Below, one piece after another: positions 1 through 9,979 of a DNA stretch of 64,000 nt. The notes beneath the pieces were generated by a model. It was not told the DNA's origin. It did no database searches and saw only the letters and a program-made list of their open reading frames with translations. Both the position numbers and the translations under genes were made by a program. How positions within the stretch are numbered: position 1 is the stretch's first letter; each line of letters opens with the position of its first letter. Origin of the DNA: Neodontobutis hainanensis (lineage: Eukaryota > Chordata > Actinopteri > Gobiiformes > Odontobutidae); NCBI GenBank assembly GCA_024349245.1, contig JALDNG010000744.1:81001-145000 (forward strand). Direction: 5' to 3'.

Positions 1-2650
1 GGTTTCAAATTACACAATATCATTTATTTAACAGGATTGTTCTTGATTTTCTTCTTTTTTTCATCACTTCCAAACAGAAATGTAGACAAGCTATGTCCAA
101 GCTGCAATGTAGTTGCATTTGGGAAAAAATTGGTCAGTATGTAAGTAGAACCACCTACTGTAGTTTGCTGGTGTTTTCATTTGGTCATTTTTTTATTTTT
201 GACTTTGTTTTTTAATAAAAGGGCATGTCAGGTAAATTGACATCAAAATGAAAAGTACTTTAAATTGAGAAAATATAATATGCCATCTTCTACCACTTAT
301 CGAGAGAAGAGAAGAACTTTATTGTCCCCCTGGGGCAATTGGGTTTGTGGCACAGTCTCAAGGCACTACATGACAACATATAACAAAAACAATATGATGT
401 ATTACAATACACCAAAAAACACATACATACAAATAAAAATACCATTGGGTCTAACCCTGCCAACTGGACAGCTTATTTTAATTGGCCCCCTTATCCAGGG
501 CTGGGTCGTGGGGGCTGCAGTCTAAGCAGAGAAGCCCAGACTTCCCTCTCCTCAGACACTTCCTCCAGCTCTTCCGGGGGGATACCGAGGCGTTCCCAGG
601 CCAGCCGAGAGACATAGTCCCTCCAGCGTGTCCTAGGTCTTCCCTAGGTCTCTTCCCAGTGGGACATGCCCGCAACACCTCCCTAGGGAGGCGTCCGGGA
701 GGCATCCGAAACAGAGGCCCGAGCCACCTCAGCTGGCTCCTCTCGATGTGAAGGAGCAGCGGCTCTACTTTGAGCTCCTCCTGAGTGACCGAGCTCCTCA
801 CCCTATCTCTAAGGAGCGCCCGCCACTCTGCAGAGAAAGCTCATTTCAGCCGCCTGTATCCGGGATCTTGTTCTTTCGGTCATGACCCAAACTTCATGAC
901 CATAGGTGAGAGTAGGATAGATCGACCGGTAAACGAGAGCTTTGCCTTGCAGCTCAGCTCCTTCTTCACCACGACAGACCGGTACATTGACCACATTACT
1001 GCGGCTGCACCAATCCATCTGTCAATTTCACGCTCCTTCCTTCCCTCACTCGCGAACAAAACCCCGAGATACTTAAACTCCTCCACTTGAGGCAGGAGCT
1101 CTCCACCAACCTGGAGGGCAAGCCACCCTTTTCCGACTGAGAACCATGGTCTCAGACTTGGAGGTGCTGATCCTCATCCCAGCCGCTTCACACTCCGCTG
1201 CAAACCGCCCCAGTGAACATTGAAGGTCCTGGCTTGATGGAGCCAACAGGACAACATCATCTGCAAAAAGCAGAGACGAAATCCTGTGGTCCCCAAACCA
1301 GACTCCCTCCGGCCCCTGGCTGCGCCTAGAAATTCTGTCCATAAAGATAATGAACAGGGCCGGTGACAAAGGGCAGCCCTGCCGGAGTCCAACATTCACC
1401 GGGAACAGGTCTGACTTACTGCTGGCAATGCGAACCAAGCTCCTGCTCTGGTTGTACATCAACCGGATAGCCCTTAAGAAAGGGCCCCGGACCCTATACT
1501 CCCAGAGCACCCCCCACAGGGCGCCACGAGGGACACAGTCGAATGCCTTCTCCAGATCCACAAAACACATGTGGACTGGTTGGGCAAACTCCCATAAACC
1601 CTCCATCACCCTTGACAGGGTATAGAGCTGGTCCAGTGTTCCACGACTGGGACGAAAACCGCATTGTTCCTCCTGGATCTGAAGTTCGACTATTGGCCGC
1701 ATTCTCCTCTCCAGTACCCTGGCATAGACCTTCCCGGGGAGGCTGAGGAGTGTGATCCCTCAGTAGTTGGAACACACCCTCCGGTCCCCCTTCTTAAAAA
1801 GAGGGACCACCACCCCGGTCTGCCAGTCCAGAGGTACTGTCCTCAAATGCCACGCGATGTTGCAGAGGTGTGACAACCAAGACAGCCCCACAACATCCAG
1901 AGACTTGAGGTACTCAGGGCATATCTCATCCACCCCAGTGCCTTGCCACCGAGGAGCTTCCCAACTACCTCAGTGAGTTCAGCCTGAGTGACGGACGAGT
2001 CCACCTCTGAGCCCTCGGCCTCTGCTTCCTCAGTCGGTGGGGTTGAGTAGATCCTCGAAGTATTCCTTCCACCGTCCAACAATATCCCCAGTTGAGGTCA
2101 GCAGATTTCCACCTCCACTGTAAACAGTGTTGGCAGGGCACTGCTTCCCCTCCTGATGCGCCGGACGGTTTGCCAGAATTTCTTCGAGGCAGACCGATAG
2201 TCTTTTCCATGGCCTCACCGAACTCCTCCCAGACCCAAGTTTTTGGTACCCATCAGCTGCCTCAGGAGTCCCACAAGCCAACCAGGCTCGATAGGTCTCC
2301 TTCTTCAGCTTGACGGCATCCCTTACTTCCGGTGTCCACCACCGGGTTCAGGGATTGCCGCCATTTTACCGGAGACTTTGCGGCCACAGCCGAGTGGCTG
2401 CGTCGACAATGGAGGTGGAGAACATGGTCCACTCGGACTCCAGTCTCCTCTGAATCTGGTCGAAGCTCTGCCGGAGGTGGGAGTTGAAGATCTCTCTGAC
2501 AGGGGACTCGCCAAGCGTTCCCAACAGACCCTCACAGTACGTTTGGGTCTGCCAAGTCTCTCCCGCTTTCTCCCATCGGATCCAACTCACCACCAGGTGG
2601 TGATCAGTTGACAGCTCCGCCCCTCTCTTCACCCGAGTGTCCAAGACATA
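1..2650. repeat. Long direct repeat, copy 1 (matches 9980-12650)
   Basis: Position 1 corresponds to 9980, and the match runs to 2650 (= 12650), where copy 1 switches to unrelated sequence. The offset drifts from 9979 to 10000, so copy 1 has a net 21 fewer bases. Base substitutions are very few (for example gtttgtgg against gtttgcgg). Nearly all differences are one- to four-base indels, often in homopolymers. The repeat includes about 280 bases outside the LINE itself, so it is a duplicated segment or an assembly duplicate rather than two independent LINE insertions. Confidence 0.93.
285..2650 (-). pseudogene. Rex3-type (RTE clade) LINE, 5'-truncated copy 1
   Basis: Minus-strand non-LTR retrotransposon. 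The best frame (1702 down to 1073) has the reverse transcriptase signature: CFVDLEKAFDCVPRG, LRQGCPLSPALFIIFMDR and the catalytic FADDVV box. Downstream pieces of the C-terminal thumb and tail lie at 1073-478 in several frames. The wording of these blocks is that of fish Rex3. The frame is broken by many small deletions relative to the copy at 10270-13300. The endonuclease half is absent because homology stops at 2650. The left boundary near 285 (agaactttattgtccccctg) is an estimate, since the flank is shared with copy 2. Not functional. Confidence 0.9.
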
Positions 2651-2956
2651 CTATTTTTCATGTGACATGGGTTACACAATCACAGATATTGACTCGTTTT
2701 ACTCGTATAATAATCGTACTCGGCAAAAGTGCATTATCCGTACCGGATACTCATTTCAGACGAGTATCCGGCTCAACTCTAGATGATACCTTCACAGATC
2801 TACATTCATTTTTGGGATAGGCTTCTATATAGGTTTATTTTACTCAGTAAAATTCTACAGTAGTAATATAATGGCATTTTATTGCAAAGCTGATATGATA
2901 AAGATCATAGTGGGTGAGTAAAGACTTATCTGTATCTTTATGGTAATTCAAAAAGA
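2651..2956. other. Unclassified sequence with a perfect short palindrome
   Basis: About 300 bases between the Rex3 truncation point and the 5S fragment. No convincing coding frame. It contains ccggatactc at 2743-2752 and its exact reverse complement at 2762-2771 with a 9-base loop, within a run of related tactcg/gagta words. This looks like the inner part of a DNA transposon, but no terminal repeats or target duplication could be placed. There is no poly(A) before the 5S fragment that follows. Confidence 0.4.
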
Positions 2957-3154
2957 GGAGGGAACCGCCTGGGAATACCAGGTGCTGTAAGCTTTTTCTC
3001 CTGCAGACTCGCCACTCTCTGAGTCCCTGTTTTCCATTGATTTGTATAGCGCAATTCAAAGTGATTGACAACTACAGGATAATCGTTGTCTATACTAAAC
3101 TATAAATACACTGACAATGACTGAGTATTTGGCTTATGGCCATACCACCTTAAG
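2957..3154 (+). pseudogene. Broken 5S rDNA: 5S 3' end, spacer, 5S 5' end
   Basis: 2957-2993 matches the last ~37 nt of vertebrate 5S rRNA (ccgcctgggaataccaggtg, then ctgtaagct) followed by the T-run terminator. A spacer follows with the TATA-like actataaatac at about 3103, also found before the intact 5S gene at 55477. A second 5S begins at 3132 (gcttatggccataccacc) and is cut after about 23 nt, where the Tx1-clade LINE starts. This is one 5S tandem-unit spacer with a truncated gene on each side. Confidence 0.92.
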
Positions 3155-3347
3155 GGCGCTAGAGGGCTACAGGAAGTGTTGGCTGCAGTTGGGAGAGGAA
3201 GGCTCTCCTCCATTTTGATTTTCTGTTAGCATTTTTTGAGCTGTTTTTGGACGTTAGTTTATTTTCAGTGAGGAGTTTCAGATTAAACCACCTAACAGCA
3301 GCATTTTGCGGGCTGGAGGGTGGTTACTTTATCTGTTTGAGTTCTGT

Positions 3348-4300
3348 ATGATGGACGGATTATCGGCAAATGACACTGGACTGGCTGGAGAGAGACAAAA
3401 GGCAAAAGACACAGGACTGGCTGAAGAGAGACGCATGGCAAAGGACACAGGACTGGCTGAAGAGAGACGCATGGCAAAGGACACTGGACAGGAAGGAGAG
3501 AGATGCATGGCAAACAACACTGGACAGGAGAATCGACAGCGAGCAGGACACGGTAAAAATCAAGATGCAAGAGATAAATTTTGTGAAAGGAGATACTTAA
3601 AGGAGGCAACTGTAATTGTGAATGTGAAGAATGTAAATGAGGTGAGGGCTGGGGATATTATTAAAGCGGTGATTGAAAAATGTGGAAATGGGGAAATCTT
3701 GGCACTAAGGCCAAGACAAGGACAAGAATACGAGCTAACAATGAAAAAAATGGAGAAACGTGTGATAAACTGATGGAGGGATTGTTAATAAATGGAGTGA
3801 ACTGCGAGATAAAAAAACTTCAAAACAGAGACTATGTTGTCTCTTTCATGCACATGCCCGCCTACATTGCTGATGAAGAGATTTTAAATAAACTGGAGGT
3901 TTGGGGGTTGCCCCAATTTCAAAAATAAAGAGACGTGTTTACCCGGGCACCAACATTGAGGATGGGACAAGATACGTAAAAGCGAGGTTCCCGAAAGAGG
4001 TGGCATCCCTCCTGTACAGCACAAAAATGGAGACGGCAGAAGGTCCACAATATTTTCGGGTGATGCACAGCAATCAGGTGAGGACGTGTCGGATGTGCAT
4101 GAGCCCAGACCATGTGGTGAAGGACTGCCCGGAGTTCACGTGCCATAAATGCGAGGAGAGAGGCCACTTTGCGAGAAATTGTAATGCGGTGACGTGCCAG
4201 GATTGTAATCTGGTTTTAAATAAGTGTGAGTGTTGGATGCAGGTTGAGGAGGAGGAGGAGGAGGAGGAGGAGGAGCAGCGGGAGGCGGGCGGGGCATGAA
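3348..4300 (+). pseudogene. LINE ORF1 (zinc-knuckle RNA-binding protein), frameshifted
   Basis: ORF1 protein coats the LINE RNA. ATG ATG GAC at 3348 is chosen because copy C also starts with ATGGAC. The N-terminus holds about four 12-residue repeats of the type LAEERRMAKDTG (about 3376-3525). Then come a conserved middle (DIIKAVIEKCGNG; GVNCEIKKLQNRDYVVSF; YPGTNIEDGTRYVKARFPKE) and CCHC knuckles CRMCMSPDHVVKDC and CHKCEERGHFARNC, plus a third partial CQDC. A GAG repeat encodes a poly-Glu tail (about 4244-4275). Frame changes near 3770 and 3925 break it; a stop follows at 4297. Confidence 0.88.
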
Positions 4301-4798
4301 AGAGATAACGAGCAGCGAGAAGATGGAGAAAAAGTTAGAGGTGAAGGAAGGGAATTAAATAAGGATATGGAACAACAGAAAGAGGGTAACGAACACATCA
4401 TAAAAACACAACAGGAGGGGAGAATTTGGACACAGATAGAGTTGAAGGACCGCTTGGAAAATGGGTTGGATACAATGGAACTGGAGGATGAAAGGAATAA
4501 AGTATTGAGGATGCACAACAGGAGGGAACATTAGGAACACTGATGGATGGGATGAACAGTGGGCAAAAGGAGATGGACGAAGGAGAAATAAAGGATGCTA
4601 CAAACAAGGACAAGAAAATGAGGAGACGCTGAGGAAATCATCAAAAAGATCTGTGAAGGTAATGCCAAATTTAGATACTGCAAGGAAAAAAGTGCTTAAA
4701 GAAGATGTTTCAGAATGTACAAATAAGTGTGAGATGCTAAAGGATTTGGAGGAGATGGACTGAGTTTTATGGGTTTTATGCATGGCTTTATATACTTT
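4301..4798 (+). other. ORF1 tail / inter-ORF spacer of LINE copy A
   Basis: Highly charged, purine-rich continuation of ORF1 in a shifted frame (for example RVLRMHNRREH-like words ending at 4534), then degenerate sequence to the ORF2 start. Copy B has an equivalent Lys/Glu-rich stretch at 30120-30740, so this belongs to the LINE. No separate gene seen. Confidence 0.6.
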
Positions 4799-5126
4799 AT
4801 GCTGTTAAGAATAGTGACTTTAAATGCTAGAGGGCTGTCAGACATGGGAAAAGATGTGATTTTATTACAAGAAACTAACTGGAGGGAAGAGTACATGACG
4901 TAAATAAGGAAAAGATGGAGTGGAGAAATTTGGTGATGGGAGGTTGGGAAGAGGAATTGCAGTGTTAATAAAAGAAAACAATGGGGTATCATGTAAAACA
5001 ATATATAATGACACAGATTGGAAATGTATGGCGATTAAAATGGAGTATGATGAGAAAAAAGTTATTGTAATTAATATACATGCACCAACAGTAGAGAATG
5101 AAAAAGGAATATTTTAATATATTAAG
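4799..5126 (+). pseudogene. LINE ORF2 endonuclease domain, truncated
   Basis: Start of the apurinic-type endonuclease that nicks the target for reverse transcription. From ATG at 4799 the frame reads VTLNARGLSD, then LLQETNW (catalytic Asn and Glu boxes). After a frame change it continues as GDGRLGRGIAVLIKENNG (4932 on) and VIVINIHAP, stopping at 5117. About 12 residues between LSD and LLQETNW are missing compared with copy B (FEKVNEKCKRED). The catalytic SDH region and all of the reverse transcriptase are absent here. Related ORF2 pieces lie at 26955-29744. Confidence 0.85.
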
Positions 5127-5231
5127 AGAATTATTAAAGAATGACAAGCATTTATTTCAAACAATTTATTTCAAACAACTGAAGCTAACAATGAAAAAAA
5201 TTTAGTCCCTCCCACCCCAAGAAAAAATAAA
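5127..5231. other. LINE / Harbinger junction
   Basis: AT-rich with a direct repeat of catttatttcaaacaa words. Probably the 3' untranslated end of the Harbinger-associated gene that lies on the minus strand. The exact LINE breakpoint was not resolved and no target duplication was found. Confidence 0.4.
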
Positions 5232-5594
5232 TTATTTGGCGACCCAACGCTCTAGAATGGAGAAAAGCCTGTCCATCCTCTCCCTGCTCTCCTGTGCTCT
5301 CCTCTCTTCAGCCTCTCTCTGCTGCCTCATGTCCTCCCTGATGAGGTCTAACAGCTCCTGGTCACTGTCCCTTCTCCTCTTCTTCGCTGCTGGCTGCCTA
5401 TCACCTTCCCTCTCTTCTTCCGCTCTCTCCTCTTGGTCACTCACTGCTGCACTTGGCCCTGGGGATGGAGGCAATAAGGACAGGGGGGCAAATTGAAGGC
5501 CTTTGTCCTAAAACCTCATCCATTTGGACAAACCAGGGCCAAGTAGCAGCAGCACTCACTCCCTCTCCTGACTCTGGATACTTGCATTCCTAAA
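5232..5594 (-). pseudogene. Harbinger-associated Myb/SANT-like protein, last exon
   Basis: Minus-strand exon preceded by a splice acceptor (cttgtctttag at about 5595). One frame reads WPWFVQMDEVLGQRPSICPP, the typical middle of the small Myb-like DNA-binding partner of fish PIF/Harbinger transposases. A one-base shift then leads into a C-terminal coiled coil (RDSDQELLDLIREDMRQQRE ... ERMDRLFSILERWVAK) ending at 5232. The partner protein carries transposase to DNA in this superfamily. The transposase gene itself is not seen nearby. Frameshifted, so a pseudogene. Confidence 0.75.
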
Positions 5595-6894
5595 GACAAG
5601 TGAAAAATATAAACTGTTCACAAAACATGTAAGCTTAAACTTAAATATTATTTTATATATATTGTTAGAACTAAACTTAAACAATGTCTATCTGACTCCT
5701 ATACTTTTACATTTACTTAATTAAGCTTTAGTCTAACAATTGGAGCATGTTCAGAATCGAGAGAAATGAGCCAGGCGACGAGGAATTATCCACCAAGCAA
5801 TTTATTCTAACAAAATAAGCTAATACAGAATATTCTGGGTCTCAGGTCCCTAACACACAATCTGTGTTGTCCTCTTGACCATCAAAGAGACAACGAGTCA
5901 TCTGAGTTGCCCAGTACATGTAAGGCACAATATGAATATGCATGAATCTATTCTAACAGTCTTCTCACTGGACAGGCGGCGTTTCAGTTCCTCCCAGCAA
6001 CATCCAAGGCCACATCAGCACCTGGTGTTTTTCAACTATGCCATTATCTGTAAAAGAACATCCTGTGCAACTAAGCAGGAAACTACATCTCTATCACGCT
6101 ATGTCTCTAATAATGTATTTATTAAGCAAGCAAATAAACTTTGTATTATCTTTATTATTCTTCAATATGGACATACTTTATATTTCTTTTTTAAATTGTC
6201 CCACTTTTTCTTTACTTGGGCTGGTGTCACTTTACCAGACAGACCCATCTTCTCCAAAACTATCCTAATATAGGATAAAATGAGAAAATATTGGAATTGT
6301 GTTAATCACAGATATCAAAACGACAATTGTGGAACAATACTGTGCAGAATTATACAACAAAAGGACAAAACAAGAGAAGTAAGAAAATGTTTCAGCTGTT
6401 TAATGACTGCAGGAAATGTTCTATGCACTGCACAAAACTAAAAGAAACAAAACTCCCTTCATATTACAATGGGATTTCTAAATAGATTTATTCCTGTACC
6501 TCCATCCCACAGTGGCAGAGTTCTTGGCTCCGGTGAAGAGCTCTCGTTCTCTCCCGTCTCACATATTAACATACAAATGTAAAAAAAAAAAATACTTAAC
6601 GCAAAAAAAAAGCCTAACTAGACAACCACTGAATATATTTTTTTAAAAGCTAGTTTTAAAAAAACTTACATCTAAAAGCATACTCCTCTCCCACTCCGCT
6701 ACCGCTCAGCCGTTGGCCATTACGCTCTGCCGAAAAGAATTATGGGATAGGTAGGACGGGAAAGGATCCACCACACCCATCCTTCAAATTCGGGGAAAAG
6801 GAGGACGTATTTGTGGGCCGCATTTGAAGGATCCTACTAATTTGGACAGCCTTCGTGTGATCTCAAGCCGAGCAACTATCACACATATGAGGAG
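5595..6894 (-). other. Remainder of Harbinger-type element and AT-rich filler
   Basis: No long frame on either strand. On the minus strand, 6480-6560 can encode ELFTGAKNSATVGWR-like words, possibly an earlier exon of the Myb-like gene. 6670-6850 resembles a 5' region, with an 11-base inverted pair atccttcaaat (6779-6789) / atttgaaggat (6824-6834). Transposon ends and a 3-bp target duplication could not be confirmed. Confidence 0.4.
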
Positions 6895-8131
6895 TTCTAC
6901 AGGAGCGGTGTCATAAAATGTGGTTCTGAACTAAAACAAGTGAAATCAATTGTTGATGTAATTGTAGGCAATACAGTATAAATCTTACAGACTGTTATCT
7001 CAGCTGTCTGAGAATCCTGATGACATTACTGTACTTTTGACTGCTTCAACTGGAGTGGTAGCTTATAATATTGGGGCTTCAACTATACATAATAAATTTT
7101 CAATTGGTACAAATCTCAAATTGCCATATCAGCCTCTTGGTGAAGACAAAATAAATTCATTACGCACAAAATTGGGTACTTTGCAAAGTGTCTATGGTTG
7201 ACCATCATCTTTTCTCATACGTTCATGGACGGTTGAGACAAATAAAACAAACTGGTGACTATTCTCTCTTTGGAAAGGTGAATATTCTTTGTGTTGGTGA
7301 TTTTATCAACTTCCTCCTGTGAAAGGAACTGCTCTCTATACTGATACAAAAGGAGTAAACCTATGGGAAAATAACGTTGAACTTGCTGAATTCACAAAAG
7401 TTGTCCGACAACAAGATTCAGGTTTTGCTGAAATGCTAAATTGTGCGTAAGAAAACTGAATTGCTTAACAGTACTGATAATTTTATGTTGAAAAAATGTG
7501 AAACAGGGGAGAACTGTAATGATCTTCACATATTTGCTACAAATGCAGAAGTTGACAAATACAACATTGAAAGACTTCATGAATGTTGCCCAGACGCAAT
7601 CACTATAAATGCTCAAGATTATGTCAAAAATTCAAAAACTGGACAAATGGAGAGTAAAGTTGGATTTTATACAAAAGTTTTCAACTCCTGTTTGTCTACA
7701 TGTGTTTCTCTGGGTATTGGAGCAAGAGTTATGTTAAAAAAGAATATTGATGTTGCTGATGGTCTTGTCAATGGAGCTTTTGGTACAGTTGTCCACATAA
7801 CTAAAAGTCAAAACAATGACGATTTTCCATCAGCTATTCATGTGGAGTTTGATAATCCAAATGTGGGAAAAATTCTGAGATCTAAAACACCACAGAGATT
7901 TTCTCAAAACTCAACAGTAACTGAAGTACAAGAAGACCAAGTCTCAAATGATGGTGGTATAAGGAGTCAGTTTCCTCTCAGATTGGCATGGGCATGCACG
8001 GTTCACAAAGTACAAGGACTCACAGTAGAAAAAGCTGTTGTATCACTTAAGAAAATCTTTACAGCAGGACAAGCATATGTTGCATTGAGCCATGTAAGAT
8101 CTCTTAGTGGATTAATAATTGAGGACTTTAT
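6895..8131 (+). pseudogene. Helentron Rep/helicase gene, Pif1-like helicase C-terminal half
   Basis: Rolling-circle transposon helicase. The frame starts degenerate (YEEFYRSGVIKCGSELKQVK at 6892-6955), then reads TASTGVVAYNIGASTIH (about 7041-7091) and CVGDF, the Walker B region (about 7293), where a frameshift follows. The best open frame is 7443-8159 with ATNAEVDKYN, LGIGARVMLKKN, WACTVHKVQGLT and AGQAYVALSHVRSLSGL, the C-terminal Pif1/RecD motifs. The Walker A motif and the Rep HUH domain are not seen. The last ~9 codons come from inserted piggyBac sequence (8132 on). Confidence 0.88.
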
Positions 8132-8819
8132 CCCTTTAGGTGCTAGGGTTTATTTTTAAATATACAGATTTTTTAGTACCAAATTTCAAAAGGCTGTGGT
8201 TTGAAAATGATAAGAGATAGAGTCCTACTCTAAACTAGAAAAATGTCAGGGATGACCCAAACTATGAGTGAATACATTTTATGCATCTAATTTGCATATA
8301 ATTTGAAAATAATTTGCATACCATGACTTTATATATTGGCGGTTATGTTATTTACAGTACATACAGACTAATGAACATACAATAGTTTTTTTTTTCTCTT
8401 TTCGGTCTTTTTCTGAAATTAAATTATTTATTACAGTAATTTGTAAAAGCAACATTACCAAAATAAAAAATAACTACAACTTCTAATATAACATAACTAG
8501 TAAAATGTATATAAATAGATGTGAGAAATACACATGTACTGTAGGTGTTTGGTTGCAGTAGCTTTATCTTTTCTCATCCATCAAAATGCATAGTTTGTAG
8601 TTTTTTAGAGTGTTGGACCTCTCAAAATGCACAGCACACAGCCATCACTTTCATTACTATCTCTGCTTTGACTATTTTTACCCCCTGCCTCTCCCTCCCC
8701 GACTGACTGTAAAGAGTCAGGATAAACAACACGTATTTGTCCCACACGGCTGTCAATAGAAGCCGCATTATTCCTGACCTCTCTGTCACTACCACGGCGA
8801 GTACGCAGAATAGCACTGC
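8132..8819 (-). mobile_element. Non-autonomous piggyBac derivative inside the Helentron
   Basis: The left end ccctttaggtgc ... acagattttt (8132-8180) and the following ~500 bases are the reverse complement of 38900-39440, the 3' part of the piggyBac at 31611-39440. 8690-8815 is the reverse complement of about 32205-32340, that element's 5' part. So this copy shows the piggyBac without the 6.56-kb insertion. TTAA, the piggyBac target, is at 8820-8823. The left flank is ttta rather than TTAA, and the 5' terminal repeat is missing, so this end is truncated. Carries no transposase. Confidence 0.75.
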
Positions 8820-9476
8820 TTAATGTACAAAGTCTGAAAGCTCACTTTCAGGATCTTCTTTCTCATACAGCTCTAATAAATTGTGATTTTATTTGTTTGA
8901 CAGAAACATGGCTGAATTATGACGACAAAGAACAATATAGACAAATAACAGAATTTGTGTTCAAGCACAACCCAAGAGGTAAGTGTTATGATAACAGTAC
9001 TGCTCTTTTTATTTACTTTTACTTTAGTTAAAACAGCAGAGAGGAGTTGGTGTTGGAATTTATTGTTCTGAGAAATCTGAGTGTAACATATTTACTTCTG
9101 AGAACTGGAACTTAGAAAGTTTATACTTAATAGCTCCACATGTCAATTTGACTGCTGCGCTTTTATATAGGCCCAGTTCATATAAAGCTGACGTGTTTCG
9201 AGAAGAGCTATTACATGTTATTAAAAAGATAGAAAAGAATCCAGGACAGAAAATAATCATTGGAGACTTATATGAAGACATCTTTACTTCATCTACAGTA
9301 GTCAAATTAATGGAACAACATGGATTCAATCAGCATGTACAAAACCCAACCACAGAAAAAGGAACATTAATTGATCATGTTTATACAAAAGATATGCAAA
9401 GTATAACTGTTGATATTCTGCAAACTTACTATAGTTTTCATCAGGCAATAGTAATTTCCTGTTGTGATCAAATGTG
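8820..9476 (+). pseudogene. Helentron endonuclease (EN) domain, degenerate
   Basis: Some vertebrate Helitrons (Helentrons) carry a LINE-like apurinic endonuclease after the helicase. The frame resumes right after the piggyBac insertion with LNVQSLKAHFQDLL and CDFICLTETWLN (catalytic Glu box). A break at about 8980-9030 is followed by GVGVGIYCSEK, ALLYRPSSYK, IIIGDLYEDI and GTLIDHVYTKD (9034-9400). Active-site residues have changed: the family's GDFN reads GDLY and the final SDH reads SFH. Likely inactive. Order and strand agree with the helicase at 6895-8131. Confidence 0.8.
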
Positions 9477-9477
9477 C

Positions 9478-9670
9478 ACTCACCTAAAGGATTATTAGGA
9501 ATGCCCGTTTCAGTTTCTCATTAATGCAAGAATCTAATCAACCAATCAGAGGAGAATGGGCCGACTGATTCAAGCGTCGTTACAACCGAGGTATGCAGCA
9601 AAGCATTTGTGAAGCCACAAGCACAAACAGCAGAAGACCCCACCTACAAACTACTACAAAGGCTAATTGG
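9478..9670 (+). mobile_element. Tc1/mariner-type remnant
   Basis: Starts with the terminal-like word actcacctaaaggattattagg and contains fragments of a known fish Tc1/mariner transposase in broken frames (MGRLIQA; RYNRGMQQSICEAT; SRRPH). Much of the gene is deleted between these words. Recognised from memory of the family, so assignment is moderate. Confidence 0.5.
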
Positions 9671-9979
9671 TCTGCCATTTTTTATTACCTACCCATCCTC
9701 ATCACATAATTATAGAATTATATATGTTATTATTTTATTTTTTATAATGTTATTATTTATTTTATATTGGTGGGGTTATTTAAAAGTTTTGTTTAAAATT
9801 GTGTCAGCCAACCCAGGTTTCATTTTGTTTATGGTCAGTACAGCTTTATTTAGCTTAAATCAGCAAATTTTGCCTATTATGCAAAACTACACCCGTTTCT
9901 GTTGTGACTCTATAGCATTGCCATAGCTTGACATTTGGATGTAGGGGCCATTCCATCACATTGAGAATTGAGGCTTTTA
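9671..9979. other. AT-rich sequence, nothing recognised
   Basis: No coding frame with family features. It precedes the second copy of the long direct repeat. The hydrophobic reading at 9700-9780 (runs of Ile/Leu/Phe) is what AT-rich DNA gives by chance. Confidence 0.4.

Larger units (their letters stand above)
3155..5126 (+). mobile_element. Tx1-clade (Mutsu-like) LINE copy A, 5' part
   Basis: Starts directly in 5S at about nt 23. The 5' untranslated region shares the block ctaacagcag ... ggctggagggtggtta with copy C (56004 onward), showing both are full 5' ends. ORF1 begins at 3348 and the ORF2 endonuclease at 4799. Homology stops near 5126, where Harbinger-related sequence begins. Known: Tx1-clade LINEs are often sequence-specific, and Mutsu of fish inserts into 5S genes. 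Inferred: this copy belongs to that group, since family assignment by database search was not possible here. Confidence 0.85.

Noticed and set aside
1350..1873. Plus-strand frames across both Rex3 copies (also 11341-11864)
   Set aside because: Shadows of the minus-strand reverse transcriptase; present identically in both copies because the DNA is duplicated.
2957..2993. A 3' junction of a 5S-specific LINE
   Set aside because: There is no poly(A) or LINE sequence before this 5S piece, and the break is about 80 nt downstream of the junctions seen elsewhere.
3370..3530. CRISPR-like or regulatory repeat array
   Set aside because: The units are contiguous, in frame and encode a protein repeat of LINE ORF1; there are no spacers.
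8120..8159. Natural C-terminus of the Helentron helicase (IPLGARVYF)
   Set aside because: These codons are encoded by the piggyBac end inserted at 8132, so the true helicase end is displaced.
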